DNA from: Roseiarcus sp963759955
Lineage (GTDB): Bacteria > Pseudomonadota > Alphaproteobacteria > Rhizobiales > Beijerinckiaceae
NCBI GenBank assembly: GCA_963759955.1
Contig: CAVXCA010000090.1
Location: forward strand, 15,844 to 79,843
Length of the DNA: 64,000 nt
Direction of reading: 5' to 3'
How positions within the stretch are numbered: position 1 is the first letter of the stretch; each line of letters starts with the position of its first letter. The notes under the pieces are model-generated. The model was not told the DNA's origin, ran no database searches, and saw nothing but the letters and a program-made list of their open reading frames with translations. The position numbers and the translations under genes are program-made. Below are positions 34,301 to 42,491 of the stretch, one piece after another.

Positions 34301-35546
34301 CTTCGAGCGCGCGCGCGCCAACCATCCCGACGACCCGTTGTTCGCCGACCACGCGCGCTTCGTCAGCGAAGGCGGCGAAGCGCTCAGGCGTTTCGCGATT
34401 TTCCAGGCGATCGCCAGAGAGCGACGAGGCGAAGACTGGCGCTTGTGGCCACAGGCGCTACGCGACGCCGAGCCGGACGCGCTGGCGGCCAAAGCGGCCA
34501 AACATTCGGAAATCGTGGCCTTCGTGCAGTTTGCGCAGTGGCTCGCCGACCGCCAGCTCGCGGGGGCGGCGGCGCGCGCCAAAGCGGCTGGGCTGGAGAT
34601 CGGGCTCTATCGCGACCTCGCGGTCGGCGCGGCGCCCGACGGCGCGGAGAGCTGGGCGCGCTCAGGCGAACTCGCGCTTCAAGTCAGCGTCGGCGCGCCG
34701 CCCGACCCGTTCTCGGCGCAGGGGCAGGTGTGGAACGTCCAGCCGCCCGACCCGATCGCCTCGGCGCGCGACGGCTGGCGCGGCTTCAGCGCGCTCCTCA
34801 ACGCCAACATGCGCCACGCCGGCATGCTGCGCATCGATCATGCGATGGGCCTGACGCGCCTGTTCGTCGTGCCCGACGGAGCGAAGCCCGCCGAAGGCGC
34901 CTATCTCTCCTATCCCCTCGACGATCTCGTCGGCCACCTCGCGCTCGAGAGCCAGCGCCGCGCCTGCATGGTGGTGGGCGAGGATCTCGGCACCGTGCCC
35001 GACGGCTTTCGCGAGACTCTGACGCGCGCCGACGTCCTCGGCATGCGGGTGCTGTGGTTCGAACGGCGCGGCGTCGATTTCCTCAAGCCCGCCGACTATC
35101 CCGCACTGTCGATCGCCTGCGTCGCGACTCACGATCTGCCGACGCTGGCGGGCTGGTGGCTGGGCGCCGACATCGCGGAGCGCCTCGGCCTCGGGCTCGT
35201 CAGTCTCGACGACGCGCAAATCGACATCGCCGAGCGCCAAAGCGAAAAGCGCGCCCTCGCCGCGGCCCTTCTCGGACTCGATCTCATCACCGAGAACCCC
35301 GATTTCGACGCGGCGATGTCCGACGAGTTCGCCGCCGCCGTGCACGCGTTCCTCGCCAGCGCCGGCTCGCTGCTGGCGAGCGCGCAGCTCGACGACCTCT
35401 CGGGCGAGCGAGCCGCCGCCAACCTGCCGGGCACCGACCGCGAGCGCCCCAACTGGCGCCACCGGATCGCCCTCGACGTCGAGGCGCTGTTCGCCGCCCC
35501 GCGCGCGAAGGAGATTCTGGCGGCGCTGGCGGCGCAGCGCAAGTGA
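31359..35546 (+). CDS. glgX-malQ: GlgX-MalQ fusion: debranching enzyme + 4-alpha-glucanotransferase
   Basis: One open frame of 1395 residues. Residues 1 to about 680 are a GH13 isoamylase-type debranching enzyme: CBM48-like start, nucleophile Asp331 (GIDGFRFDLA), acid Glu367 (LIAEPWDVG) and the third carboxylate in VVAHDGFT. From about 684 a GH77 amylomaltase begins (WWDVAGRRTIVSPESKLALL), with nucleophile Asp1160 (RIDHAMGLTRL), Glu1208 (GEDLGTVPDGF) and Asp1259 (THDLPTLAGWW). All six catalytic carboxylates are present. Coupled debranching and transfer would recycle limit dextrins left by GlgP into longer chains. ATG 31359 overlaps the glgA stop. Confidence 0.95.
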   Translation: MSGPDRTTAPLGVILTPRGGYVAVYSAHASAIYFCLYDENGERETERVRLHADPSGLHSASIAGLGPGARYGLRADGPFDPLRGARFDVSKLLADPYACAFDRPFRLHESMFAYSVDSGPYAPKAIAQPVALTPAPPGRQRIPWDRTVIYEANLRGLTKLREDVPEAARGCFAGLADPHVIAHLSALGVTTVEIMPADAFVDERHLPSLGLSNAWGYNPVVLGAPDPRLAPGGWAEVRAATDALHAAGMEAILDVVLNHNGESDEFGPTLSFRGLDNASYFRLSPDDPARYVNDMGCGNCLALDRPVVMRMALAALKRWMIFGGIDGFRFDLAVALGRRAGGFDPQAPIFPAIAADPILSRAKLIAEPWDVGPDGYRLGAFPEGWGEWNDRFRDVARRFWRGDAGMRGELATRLAGSRDVFTQAPSPAKSVNYVVAHDGFTLADLVAYEHKHNEANGEHNRDGTDDNHSWNHGVEGPSDDAAVKAARARDMRNLLALPFVARGVPMLAMGSETGHSQHGNNNAYAQDNAISWIDWRQADEALIAFTRRLAKARREHPALSSALWLTGRALDESGLPDVEWRDAEGPMTSAAQWQAPDGEVLVVILAAPAPDGVDRVALAFNRGAQAASLILPEPREGKVWRTLVDTGDDALDDVPLPVADRTHVGPRATLILAEGDAPAGATKVRPPEAREIDALAEAAGISADWWDVAGRRTIVSPESKLALLAALRLPAGSRAQLRESLARLVDETGARRLPLSLVRRVGAPLSVAARCDPSAPERAIEPTVVAEDGQTLAWRAPESEARARVLADGRTIAEREIALPDLPIGRYRLILDGVECALTVAPPEAYGAKGALRRRFGLAAQLYALRRGGAGDQGIGDFTTLGLAGEQAGRSGAAFLGINPLHAMFETDRARCSPYHPSDRRFLDPIHIDVLDDCDLPRDAQCDAALAVRADAIGAAARLAAVDYDAVWAVKRAALAARFIAFERARANHPDDPLFADHARFVSEGGEALRRFAIFQAIARERRGEDWRLWPQALRDAEPDALAAKAAKHSEIVAFVQFAQWLADRQLAGAAARAKAAGLEIGLYRDLAVGAAPDGAESWARSGELALQVSVGAPPDPFSAQGQVWNVQPPDPIASARDGWRGFSALLNANMRHAGMLRIDHAMGLTRLFVVPDGAKPAEGAYLSYPLDDLVGHLALESQRRACMVVGEDLGTVPDGFRETLTRADVLGMRVLWFERRGVDFLKPADYPALSIACVATHDLPTLAGWWLGADIAERLGLGLVSLDDAQIDIAERQSEKRALAAALLGLDLITENPDFDAAMSDEFAAAVHAFLASAGSLLASAQLDDLSGERAAANLPGTDRERPNWRHRIALDVEALFAAPRAKEILAALAAQRK

Positions 35547-35548
35547 CG

Positions 35549-35583
35549 GGGAGCGCGCCGGCGCCGCGCGGATCGGCGCTCCC
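35549..35583. terminator. terminator-like hairpin after the glycogen operon
   Basis: GGGAGCGC (35549-35556) pairs with GCGCTCCC (35576-35583) around a GC-rich loop, directly after the glgX-malQ stop and before the stop of the convergent aldo/keto reductase. There is no T-run, but the position suits a bidirectional terminator. Confidence 0.5.
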
Positions 35584-35591
35584 TGCCTCGA

Positions 35592-36632
35592 TCAGGACTT
35601 GGCCGCCGTCTCCGACGACTGAGCCCAGATGTTGACGCCGCCCTCGACCGCGTAGCGATCGATCTCGGCGAGCTCTTCAGCCGAAAACTCGATGTTCTTC
35701 AGCGCCGCGACGCCCTCCGTGACCTGCTCGGGACGGCTGGCGCCGATCAGCGCCGAGGTCACGCGCTTGCCGCGCAAGACCCAAGCCAGAGCCATCTGCG
35801 CGAGCGACTGGCCGCGGCGCTTGGCGATGGCGTCGAGCCGGCGGACATGCTCGACGTTCGCCGCGCTGAGAAACGCGGGGTCGAGCGTCGTTCCCTCGGC
35901 GGCGCGGCTGTCTTTGGGAATGCCGGCGAGATACTTGCTCGTCAGCATGCCCTGCGCGAGCGGGGAAAACGCGATGCAGCCGATCCCCTCGGCGTCGAGG
36001 GCGTCGAGCAGCCCGTCGCCCTCGACCCAGCGGTTGATCATGGAGTAGCTCGGCTGATGAATGACGCAAGGGGTTCCGAGGCGACGCAGGATCGCCGCGG
36101 CCTCCTTGGTGCGCCGCGCGTTGTAGGAGGAGACGCCGACATAGAGCGCCTTGCCCTGGCGCACCGCGCTGTCGAGCGCGCCCATCGTCTCCTCGAGCGG
36201 CGTTTCGGGATCGAAGCGGTGGGAATAGAAGATGTCGACGTAGTCGACGCCGAGGCGTTTCAAGCTTTGGTCGAGGCTCGCCAGCAGGGCCTTGCGGCTG
36301 CCCCATTCGCCGTAGGGGCCGGGCCACATGAGATAGCCGGCCTTGGTGGAAATGATCAGTTCGTCGCGCAGGTCGCGGAAATCGCTGCGCAAAATCTCGC
36401 CGAAGGCGCTCTCGGCGCTGCCGGGCGGCGGACCGTAGTTGTTGGCGAGGTCGAAATGGGTGACGCCGAGATCGAACGCCCGCCGGCAGATCGCGCGCGC
36501 CGCGTCGGCCGGCCTGTCGGTTCCGAAATTGTGCCACAGGCCGAGTGAAATCGCCGGCAGCCGCAAGCCGCTGCGCCCGCATCGGTTGTAGATCATCGCG
36601 TCGTAGCGCGACGGCGAAGGGAGATAGGTCAA
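35592..36632 (-). CDS. aldo/keto reductase, YghZ (L-glyceraldehyde-3-phosphate reductase) type
   Basis: A NADPH-dependent aldo/keto reductase of 346 residues, the same length as E. coli YghZ. Family segments include SLGLWHNFG, FDLANNYGPPPGSAE (catalytic Asp and Tyr), ELIISTKAGYLMWPGPYG, YVDIFYSHRFDPETPLEETM and SALIGASRPEQV for cofactor phosphate. YghZ detoxifies methylglyoxal and reduces L-glyceraldehyde-3-P. The start is taken as TTG 36632 with GGAG 7 bp upstream, because it gives the family N-terminus (TYLPSPSRYDAMIYNRCG). Upstream in-frame sequence is not family-like. Confidence 0.92.
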   Translation of the reverse strand: MTYLPSPSRYDAMIYNRCGRSGLRLPAISLGLWHNFGTDRPADAARAICRRAFDLGVTHFDLANNYGPPPGSAESAFGEILRSDFRDLRDELIISTKAGYLMWPGPYGEWGSRKALLASLDQSLKRLGVDYVDIFYSHRFDPETPLEETMGALDSAVRQGKALYVGVSSYNARRTKEAAAILRRLGTPCVIHQPSYSMINRWVEGDGLLDALDAEGIGCIAFSPLAQGMLTSKYLAGIPKDSRAAEGTTLDPAFLSAANVEHVRRLDAIAKRRGQSLAQMALAWVLRGKRVTSALIGASRPEQVTEGVAALKNIEFSAEELAEIDRYAVEGGVNIWAQSSETAAKS

Positions 36633-36847
36633 GCGAGGCTCCTGGAGACATGAGTTGCCGGGACGCGACGGCCGGCGCCGATCGCTATTCGGCGAGCGAA
36701 ATCGAGACCCTCGCCGCCGGTCGATTTCCGAGGGTTTCGACACTACGCCGAAATTCGAACTGAGACACTATCGCGCACGCCCCTTCCTTGCGGCAGGCGC
36801 GCGCCGCGGCTATCGTCCACGACGCCGCTCAAGGGTACGGCCTGTCG

Positions 36848-39800
36848 ATGGCGAACGAAACGGTCCTCAATCTTTTCGTCTCCTCGCCCGGCGACGTGCA
36901 GAGCGAGCGCGAGCGCATCGATTTCGTCGTCGAGCGGCTCAACGCCGAATTCGCCGGGCGCGCGCGGATCAGAACGATCCGCTGGGAGACGCGCTTCTAT
37001 TCCTCGCACGAAACCTTCCAGACCCAGATTCCCGAGGCGGCGGCCTGCGATCTCGTGGTCGCGATCTTCGGCGCGCGGCTCGGCTCGCCGTTGCCCGCAC
37101 AATTTCCCCCGATGCCGACCGGCGAGCCCTACCCCAGCGGCACGGCCTACGAGGTGCTGACCGCGATCGAGGCGCGGCGCGAGGGTCGCGGCGTTCCCGA
37201 CATCTACGTCTTTCGCCGGCCGAACGCGCCGCTCGTCGCCCTGGACGCGAGCGATCGGGCCGAGATCGAAGCGCAGTGGCGCCGGCTCACCGAGTTTTTC
37301 GAAAAGTGGTTCCGCAATCGCTCCGGCGAATTCCTCGCCGCGTTCCAGGAATTCTCGACCACCGACGAATTCGCCGACAAAGTCGAGGACTGCCTGCGCC
37401 AATGGCTGGCGCGGCGCGGCTTCCTCGCCAAGGGAGCGACGTGGGACCGCGCGCGCCTGGGCTCGCCGTTTCCCGGCCTCGCGGCGTTCGACGAGACCCG
37501 CCGCAGCGTGTTCTTCGGTCGCGGCCTCGTCATCGACCAGGCGATCCGCCGGCTGCGCGAAATCGAAGCGCCGCCGAGCGACGCCCATAGCGCGCCCTTC
37601 CTGCTCATCATCGGCGCCAGCGGATCGGGCAAGTCGTCGCTGCTGCGCGCCGGGCTCGCGCCACGCCTCGTCCTTCCCGGCGTCTTTCCCGAGATCGACC
37701 TTTGGCGCCGCGCGCTGACGATCCCCGACGCCGATCCGTTCTCTTCGCTCGCCGAAAGCCTGCTTTCTCCCGACGCGCTCGGGCCGGAGCTGGCGCAAGG
37801 CGCCTTCCGAACCAAGGAATTGCTCGCCAAGCAATTGGCGGGCGACCCGGACGCCGCGATCGCGCCGCTGCGGGAGGCGCTCGACAAGGCGGCGGCGGCG
37901 CGCCAAGCCGAGCAGAAGTTCGAGGCGCCGCGTCCCGCGCGCTTGCTCGTCGGCGTCGACCAGGCCGAGCGGCTGCTGATCGAGACCGAGCCGGCGCTGG
38001 CGACGCGTTTTTGCGCGCTGCTTTCGGCGCTCGCGCGCCATCGCCTCGCGAGCGTCGTCATGGCGCTGCGCTCCGACGCCTACGCGCGGTTCCAAGCGAT
38101 CGACGCCCTGGTCGCGCTGCGCGACGCGGGTGCGACCCTCGATCTCATGCCGCCGACGCCGAGCGAGCTCGAGGAGATGACGACGCGGCCTGTCGCGATG
38201 TGCGACCCGCCGCTCGCCTTCGAGCAGAAGGACGGCCGCTCGCTCGCGGCCCAATTGGTCGCCGACGCCCACGGTGGCGACGCGCTGCCGCTGTTGCAGA
38301 TGACGCTTTCGCGCCTCAGCGCGGCGGAAGCCGCGCGCGGCGACGGCGTGCTGCGCTTCGCCGACTATCACGGCATGGACGAGGCGGTGACGGAAACCGC
38401 TAACGAGGCGCTCGCCGGCCTCGAAGCGTCCGCGCGAGAGCAGCTGCCGGACCTGATCGCGGGCCTGGTGCGCGACGTCGCCGCCGATCCGCTGACCGGC
38501 GCGCCGACGCCGGTGATCGGCGCGCTCGATCGCGTCCGCTTCGAAAAGGGCCGTCCCGAGCGCGCGGCGCTGGTCGAGGCCTTCGTCGCCAAGCGCCTGC
38601 TCACCGCCGAGGGCGACGCCGCGAGCCAGCGCGTGCGCCCGACCCACGAGGCGTTGTTGCGCATCTGGCCCGAAGCGGTGGCGATCATCGCCGAGGCCGC
38701 GCACCTCATCCGCGTGCGCCACGCGCTGGAGCCGATCGCGCGCGAATGGGCCGAGGCGCCGAGCGAAGACAAGGCGCGCCATCTCGACATTTCCCCCGCC
38801 CTGCTCGACGGCGCGCAGCGCTATGTCGCGCGCTACGGCGCGGAGGCGTCGCAGGCGACGCGCGACTTCGTCGCCGCGGCGAGCGCCGCCGCAGAAGCGC
38901 GGCGCGACCGCGAACGTAAAGAGCAAGAACGTCGCCTCGCCGACGCTCAGGCGATCGCCGCCGCCAACCAGCGCATCGCCCGGCGCACCGGGATCGGCCT
39001 CGTCGCCGCCCTGGCGCTGGCGGCGATCGCGGGCTGGCAATGGTGGACCGCCGACGCGGCGCGAAAAGACGCGCAGGCGCAGCGCGACCGCGCCGAGAAC
39101 GCGCTGAATCTGGCGACGAGGACCGCCAACGATCTCGTGTTCGATCTCGCGCAACGCTTCCGCAGCGCCACCGGCATGCCGGTCGCCATCGTCAAGGATG
39201 TGCTCGACCGCGCGCGTTCTCTCCAGCAGCAGCTCGTCGGCTCCGGCGAATCGACGCCCGACCTCACGGCGAGCGTCGCCTCGGCGCAGCTCGAAAGCGC
39301 GATAACCTTGCGCGATTTCGGCGATTCGGCCGGCGCGCTGACCCTCGCGCGCCAATCGTACGCCACGCTCGCGCCGGTGGTCGCGGCGGAGCGGTCGAAT
39401 GTCGTCGGCCAACGCAATCTCGCCGTCGCCGACAACCTGATCGGCGGCCTTCTGACCGACCAAGGCGACCTCGACGGCGCGCTGGCGCAATACAACGCCG
39501 CCCTGGCGATCAACGACGCGCTCGTCAAAGCCCATCCGGACGATGCCGCGCTGCTGCGCGAGCGCTCCATCGCGCTCGACAACATTGCCAAGGTGCAGAA
39601 GGCGCGCAACGATCTGCCTGCGGCGTTGCAAGCGTTCCGCGACAGCCTCGCGCTGTCGGAAAAGCTCGCCGCCGCCAAACCCGTCGACGTAACGCTGCAA
39701 CGCGACGTCGGCGTCGCACACAGCGACATCGGCGACGTCGAGACGACGCAAGGCCAGATCGCGAGCGCGCTCGACGACTTTCGTCAGGCGCAAGCGATCT

Positions 39801-42457
39801 TCGCCAAGCTGTCGGCCGCGGCGCCGAACGACGGCGGCCTGAAAGGCGACGTCGCGCTCGCCGAGTCGAAGGTCGGCGAGGCGCTCGAGCAGCTCGGCCA
39901 AAACGACGCGGCGTTCGCCGCGCTGCAAGACTCCGCCACCCTTCGCCGCGCGCTCGCCCAAGCGGCGCCCGACAACGCAACCGCGCAAAGCGACGCGGCC
40001 GAAGCGGAGTTGGATCTCGGCCTGATCGAGCTCAAACGCGGCAACGGCGCGAACGCCGACGCAACGCTGCGCGACGCTTACGCGATCGCGAGCGCGCTGA
40101 GCGGGCGCGACGTCGCCAACGCGGTCCTGAAGCGACTTCTTTCTCGCACCGAGGAGGGCGTCGGCAAGTCGCTCACCGCGCAAGGCGATCTTCCCGGCGC
40201 GCTGGAATTCTTCAAACAGGGTCAGGCGATCGCGGTCGCCCTCGCCGCCCAAGCGCCGAAGGACGCCGTTCCCGCGCAAGACGTCGTGCTCGGCGCCTTG
40301 GAGATCGGCGATCTGGAACAGCGCCTCGGCGACGACGCCAGCGCCGAAGCGGCCTACCGGGACGCGCTCGCGGGCGCGCAAAAGCTGATCGCGAGCGATC
40401 CGACCAACGCGGTCTTTCAAGACTACGCCAACGGGTTGAACTTGAGCCTCGGCGACGTCGCAAAGGCGCGCGCGGACTCTAAGAGCGCGCTCGCCGACTA
40501 CACGCAAGCCTTGAGCCTCGCCAAGGCGCTCGCCGCCAAGGACCCGAGCGCCGCGGAATGGCGACGCGACATCGCAGCCGCAGACATTCGCATCGGCGCG
40601 CTGACGCTTTCGGGCGGCGACGCTGACGGCGCGCTCACTGACTTGCGCGAAGCGCTGACGATCGCGCGCGCTCTGGTCGTCGCAGACGCCGGCGATACCG
40701 ACGCGCAAGGCAAGCTCGCCGACAGCGACCAGGAGATCGCCAAGGCGCTCGTCGTCAAGGGCGACGAACTGGGCGCGCTCGCGGCGATGAGCGAAGCGCA
40801 GACGGCGCGCGAAGCGCTCGTCGCGCGCGCCCCCGGCGACGCGCGCTTCGTCGCCGCGCTCGGCGCCATGTTCGTCACGCTGGGCGATCTGCACGCCAAG
40901 GCCAAGCGCTCCGACGAGGCGATCGCCGCCTACCGTCAAGCCGTCGCGGTTTTCGCCAAGCGCGCCGCCGACGCGCCGAAGGACTTTTCCGCCGCCGACG
41001 GCCTGGCGGCCGCGCAGGACCATTTGCGGGCCGCGCTGCGCCTCACCGGCGACGCGAAGGGGGCGCTCGCGGCGGCGCAGGCCGCCTACCAGGCGCGCAA
41101 GGCGATCGTCGCCCTGGCGCCGAGCGCCGCCGCGCCGCAGCGCGGCCTTTCCGTCGCGGCGGCCCGCGTGGGCTACGCCCTGGAGCAGACCAACGATCTC
41201 ACCGGCGCAATCGCCGCCTATCGCGAGGGGGTCGCCGCCGCGAAATCGGAGGGCGCGCTCGCCAATCCGCCACAAGATTGGCCGCAGGACGTCGCCACCG
41301 CGGATCAATGGCTCGGCATGGCGCTCACAGACGCCAAGGATCCCGACGGCGCGCTCGCCGCCTATCGCGAAGGCGCCGAGGCGCTCGCCGCCATGCCCGC
41401 CGCCGACCCGCCCGACGCGGCTTGGCGCATTCTGCTCGCCGGATTGGATTCGCACATCGGCGCCTTGCTGAAAGCGCGCAACGACCTTGCCGGCGCGCTC
41501 GCCGCCGATCGCAGCGCCGAGGCGCTGCTGACCGCCGCCGCCGCGCAGGGCGGGACTTCGGTCGAGGAAAGCCTCGCCGCCGCCAAAGAAGCGATCGCGC
41601 TCGTCCTCTATGCGCAAAGCGACGCGGCCGGCGCGGCAGCCGCGAGAGCGGAGGCGATCCCGCTGCGCAAGGCGATTGCGGGACAGGCCCAAAGCGACGC
41701 CAACCTGCGCGCGCTGGCGGCGGACGAATTGGGCGCCTGCCTCGCGAAGGCTGCGGGCGGCGGCACGGTCTGTCAGGATGCGGTGAACGACTCGCGCCTG
41801 GCCGCGTCGCACGCTCCCGACGACGCGAACGCCGAATTCGCTTTGCACGCCTGCCTCAACGCCCTCGGCGCAGCCGAGGCCCAAGCCGGCGACAGCGCAG
41901 GCGCTGAGGCGACCTTGCGCGAAAGTCTGGCGCTCGCGACCGCTTGGCTCGCCAAGGCGCCGAGCGATACGCGGTGGCGGTTCGGCGTCTCGCTCGCGGC
42001 GGAGCGTCTGGGCGCCGTGCAATTCGCCGCCAAGGCGTACGACGACGCGCTCGCCTCGTTCGTCATCGCGCGCGATGCGGTGGCGGCGTTGGTCGGCGTC
42101 GACAAGACAAACGCCGCCTGGACGGCCGCCCTCGCCCGCAGCGTCGGCGAAATCGGCCTCGTCGCCAACGCCGAACTCCTCGCCAAGAACTACGCGGGCG
42201 CCCTGGCCGCGCTCGACAAAGCGACCCCGGTCGCTCCGGACCAGAACTGGCTCGACCTCATCCGCGCGGCCTCATTGATGTTCCAGGGCCATGCCGACGC
42301 GGCGCGCGCGCTCTATCTGAAACACCGCGGCGAGACCACTTACGGCGGCAAGAGCTGGGAGGAGGCGACGACGGAGGGCTTCGCGCTGCTGCGCGCCAAC
42401 GGCCAGACCAATCCGCTGATGGACCAGATCCAAGCGCTGTTCGCCGCGCCGAAATGA
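36848..42457 (+). CDS. giant DUF4062 - STAND NTPase - membrane - TPR protein
   Basis: The longest gene here (1869 residues). Residues about 4-95 form a DUF4062 domain (NLFVSSPGDVQSERERIDFV, later DLVVAIFGARLGSPLP). A STAND-type P-loop NTPase follows: Walker A GASGSGKSS at 256-264, and a hydrophobic Walker B-like strand LLVGVDQAERLL with Asp371. A winged-helix region (VRPTHEALLRIWP) and a basic coiled coil come next, then one transmembrane helix (about 714-732, GLVAALALAAIAGW). Residues 790-1869 are about twenty degenerate TPR-like repeats of the type GDLPGALEFFKQGQAIAVAL. This layout (sensor repeats plus switch NTPase plus N-terminal effector or adaptor) is that of STAND signalling and conflict proteins. 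A protease gene follows after 34 bp. Ligand and function are unknown. Confidence 0.9.
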   Translation: MANETVLNLFVSSPGDVQSERERIDFVVERLNAEFAGRARIRTIRWETRFYSSHETFQTQIPEAAACDLVVAIFGARLGSPLPAQFPPMPTGEPYPSGTAYEVLTAIEARREGRGVPDIYVFRRPNAPLVALDASDRAEIEAQWRRLTEFFEKWFRNRSGEFLAAFQEFSTTDEFADKVEDCLRQWLARRGFLAKGATWDRARLGSPFPGLAAFDETRRSVFFGRGLVIDQAIRRLREIEAPPSDAHSAPFLLIIGASGSGKSSLLRAGLAPRLVLPGVFPEIDLWRRALTIPDADPFSSLAESLLSPDALGPELAQGAFRTKELLAKQLAGDPDAAIAPLREALDKAAAARQAEQKFEAPRPARLLVGVDQAERLLIETEPALATRFCALLSALARHRLASVVMALRSDAYARFQAIDALVALRDAGATLDLMPPTPSELEEMTTRPVAMCDPPLAFEQKDGRSLAAQLVADAHGGDALPLLQMTLSRLSAAEAARGDGVLRFADYHGMDEAVTETANEALAGLEASAREQLPDLIAGLVRDVAADPLTGAPTPVIGALDRVRFEKGRPERAALVEAFVAKRLLTAEGDAASQRVRPTHEALLRIWPEAVAIIAEAAHLIRVRHALEPIAREWAEAPSEDKARHLDISPALLDGAQRYVARYGAEASQATRDFVAAASAAAEARRDRERKEQERRLADAQAIAAANQRIARRTGIGLVAALALAAIAGWQWWTADAARKDAQAQRDRAENALNLATRTANDLVFDLAQRFRSATGMPVAIVKDVLDRARSLQQQLVGSGESTPDLTASVASAQLESAITLRDFGDSAGALTLARQSYATLAPVVAAERSNVVGQRNLAVADNLIGGLLTDQGDLDGALAQYNAALAINDALVKAHPDDAALLRERSIALDNIAKVQKARNDLPAALQAFRDSLALSEKLAAAKPVDVTLQRDVGVAHSDIGDVETTQGQIASALDDFRQAQAIFAKLSAAAPNDGGLKGDVALAESKVGEALEQLGQNDAAFAALQDSATLRRALAQAAPDNATAQSDAAEAELDLGLIELKRGNGANADATLRDAYAIASALSGRDVANAVLKRLLSRTEEGVGKSLTAQGDLPGALEFFKQGQAIAVALAAQAPKDAVPAQDVVLGALEIGDLEQRLGDDASAEAAYRDALAGAQKLIASDPTNAVFQDYANGLNLSLGDVAKARADSKSALADYTQALSLAKALAAKDPSAAEWRRDIAAADIRIGALTLSGGDADGALTDLREALTIARALVVADAGDTDAQGKLADSDQEIAKALVVKGDELGALAAMSEAQTAREALVARAPGDARFVAALGAMFVTLGDLHAKAKRSDEAIAAYRQAVAVFAKRAADAPKDFSAADGLAAAQDHLRAALRLTGDAKGALAAAQAAYQARKAIVALAPSAAAPQRGLSVAAARVGYALEQTNDLTGAIAAYREGVAAAKSEGALANPPQDWPQDVATADQWLGMALTDAKDPDGALAAYREGAEALAAMPAADPPDAAWRILLAGLDSHIGALLKARNDLAGALAADRSAEALLTAAAAQGGTSVEESLAAAKEAIALVLYAQSDAAGAAAARAEAIPLRKAIAGQAQSDANLRALAADELGACLAKAAGGGTVCQDAVNDSRLAASHAPDDANAEFALHACLNALGAAEAQAGDSAGAEATLRESLALATAWLAKAPSDTRWRFGVSLAAERLGAVQFAAKAYDDALASFVIARDAVAALVGVDKTNAAWTAALARSVGEIGLVANAELLAKNYAGALAALDKATPVAPDQNWLDLIRAASLMFQGHADAARALYLKHRGETTYGGKSWEEATTEGFALLRANGQTNPLMDQIQALFAAPK

Positions 42458-42491
42458 CCGCCGTCTTGGCGCCGCCCGCCAGCGCTCCCAT

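Noticed and set aside
32462..35635. A 1057-codon second open frame inside glgX-malQ
   Set aside because: Arg/Ser/Pro-rich shadow typical of GC-rich DNA. The other frame carries all catalytic motifs.
36743..42022. A 1759-codon open frame on the minus strand opposite the STAND gene
   Set aside because: It is Arg/Gly/Glu-rich without any domain, and mirrors the codon bias of the plus-strand gene. Plus-strand domains and Walker motifs decide the strand.
36848..42457. Assignment to a known Avs antiphage family
   Set aside because: The DUF4062 start and internal membrane helix differ from the described Avs layouts. Without a database search I can only say STAND-like.
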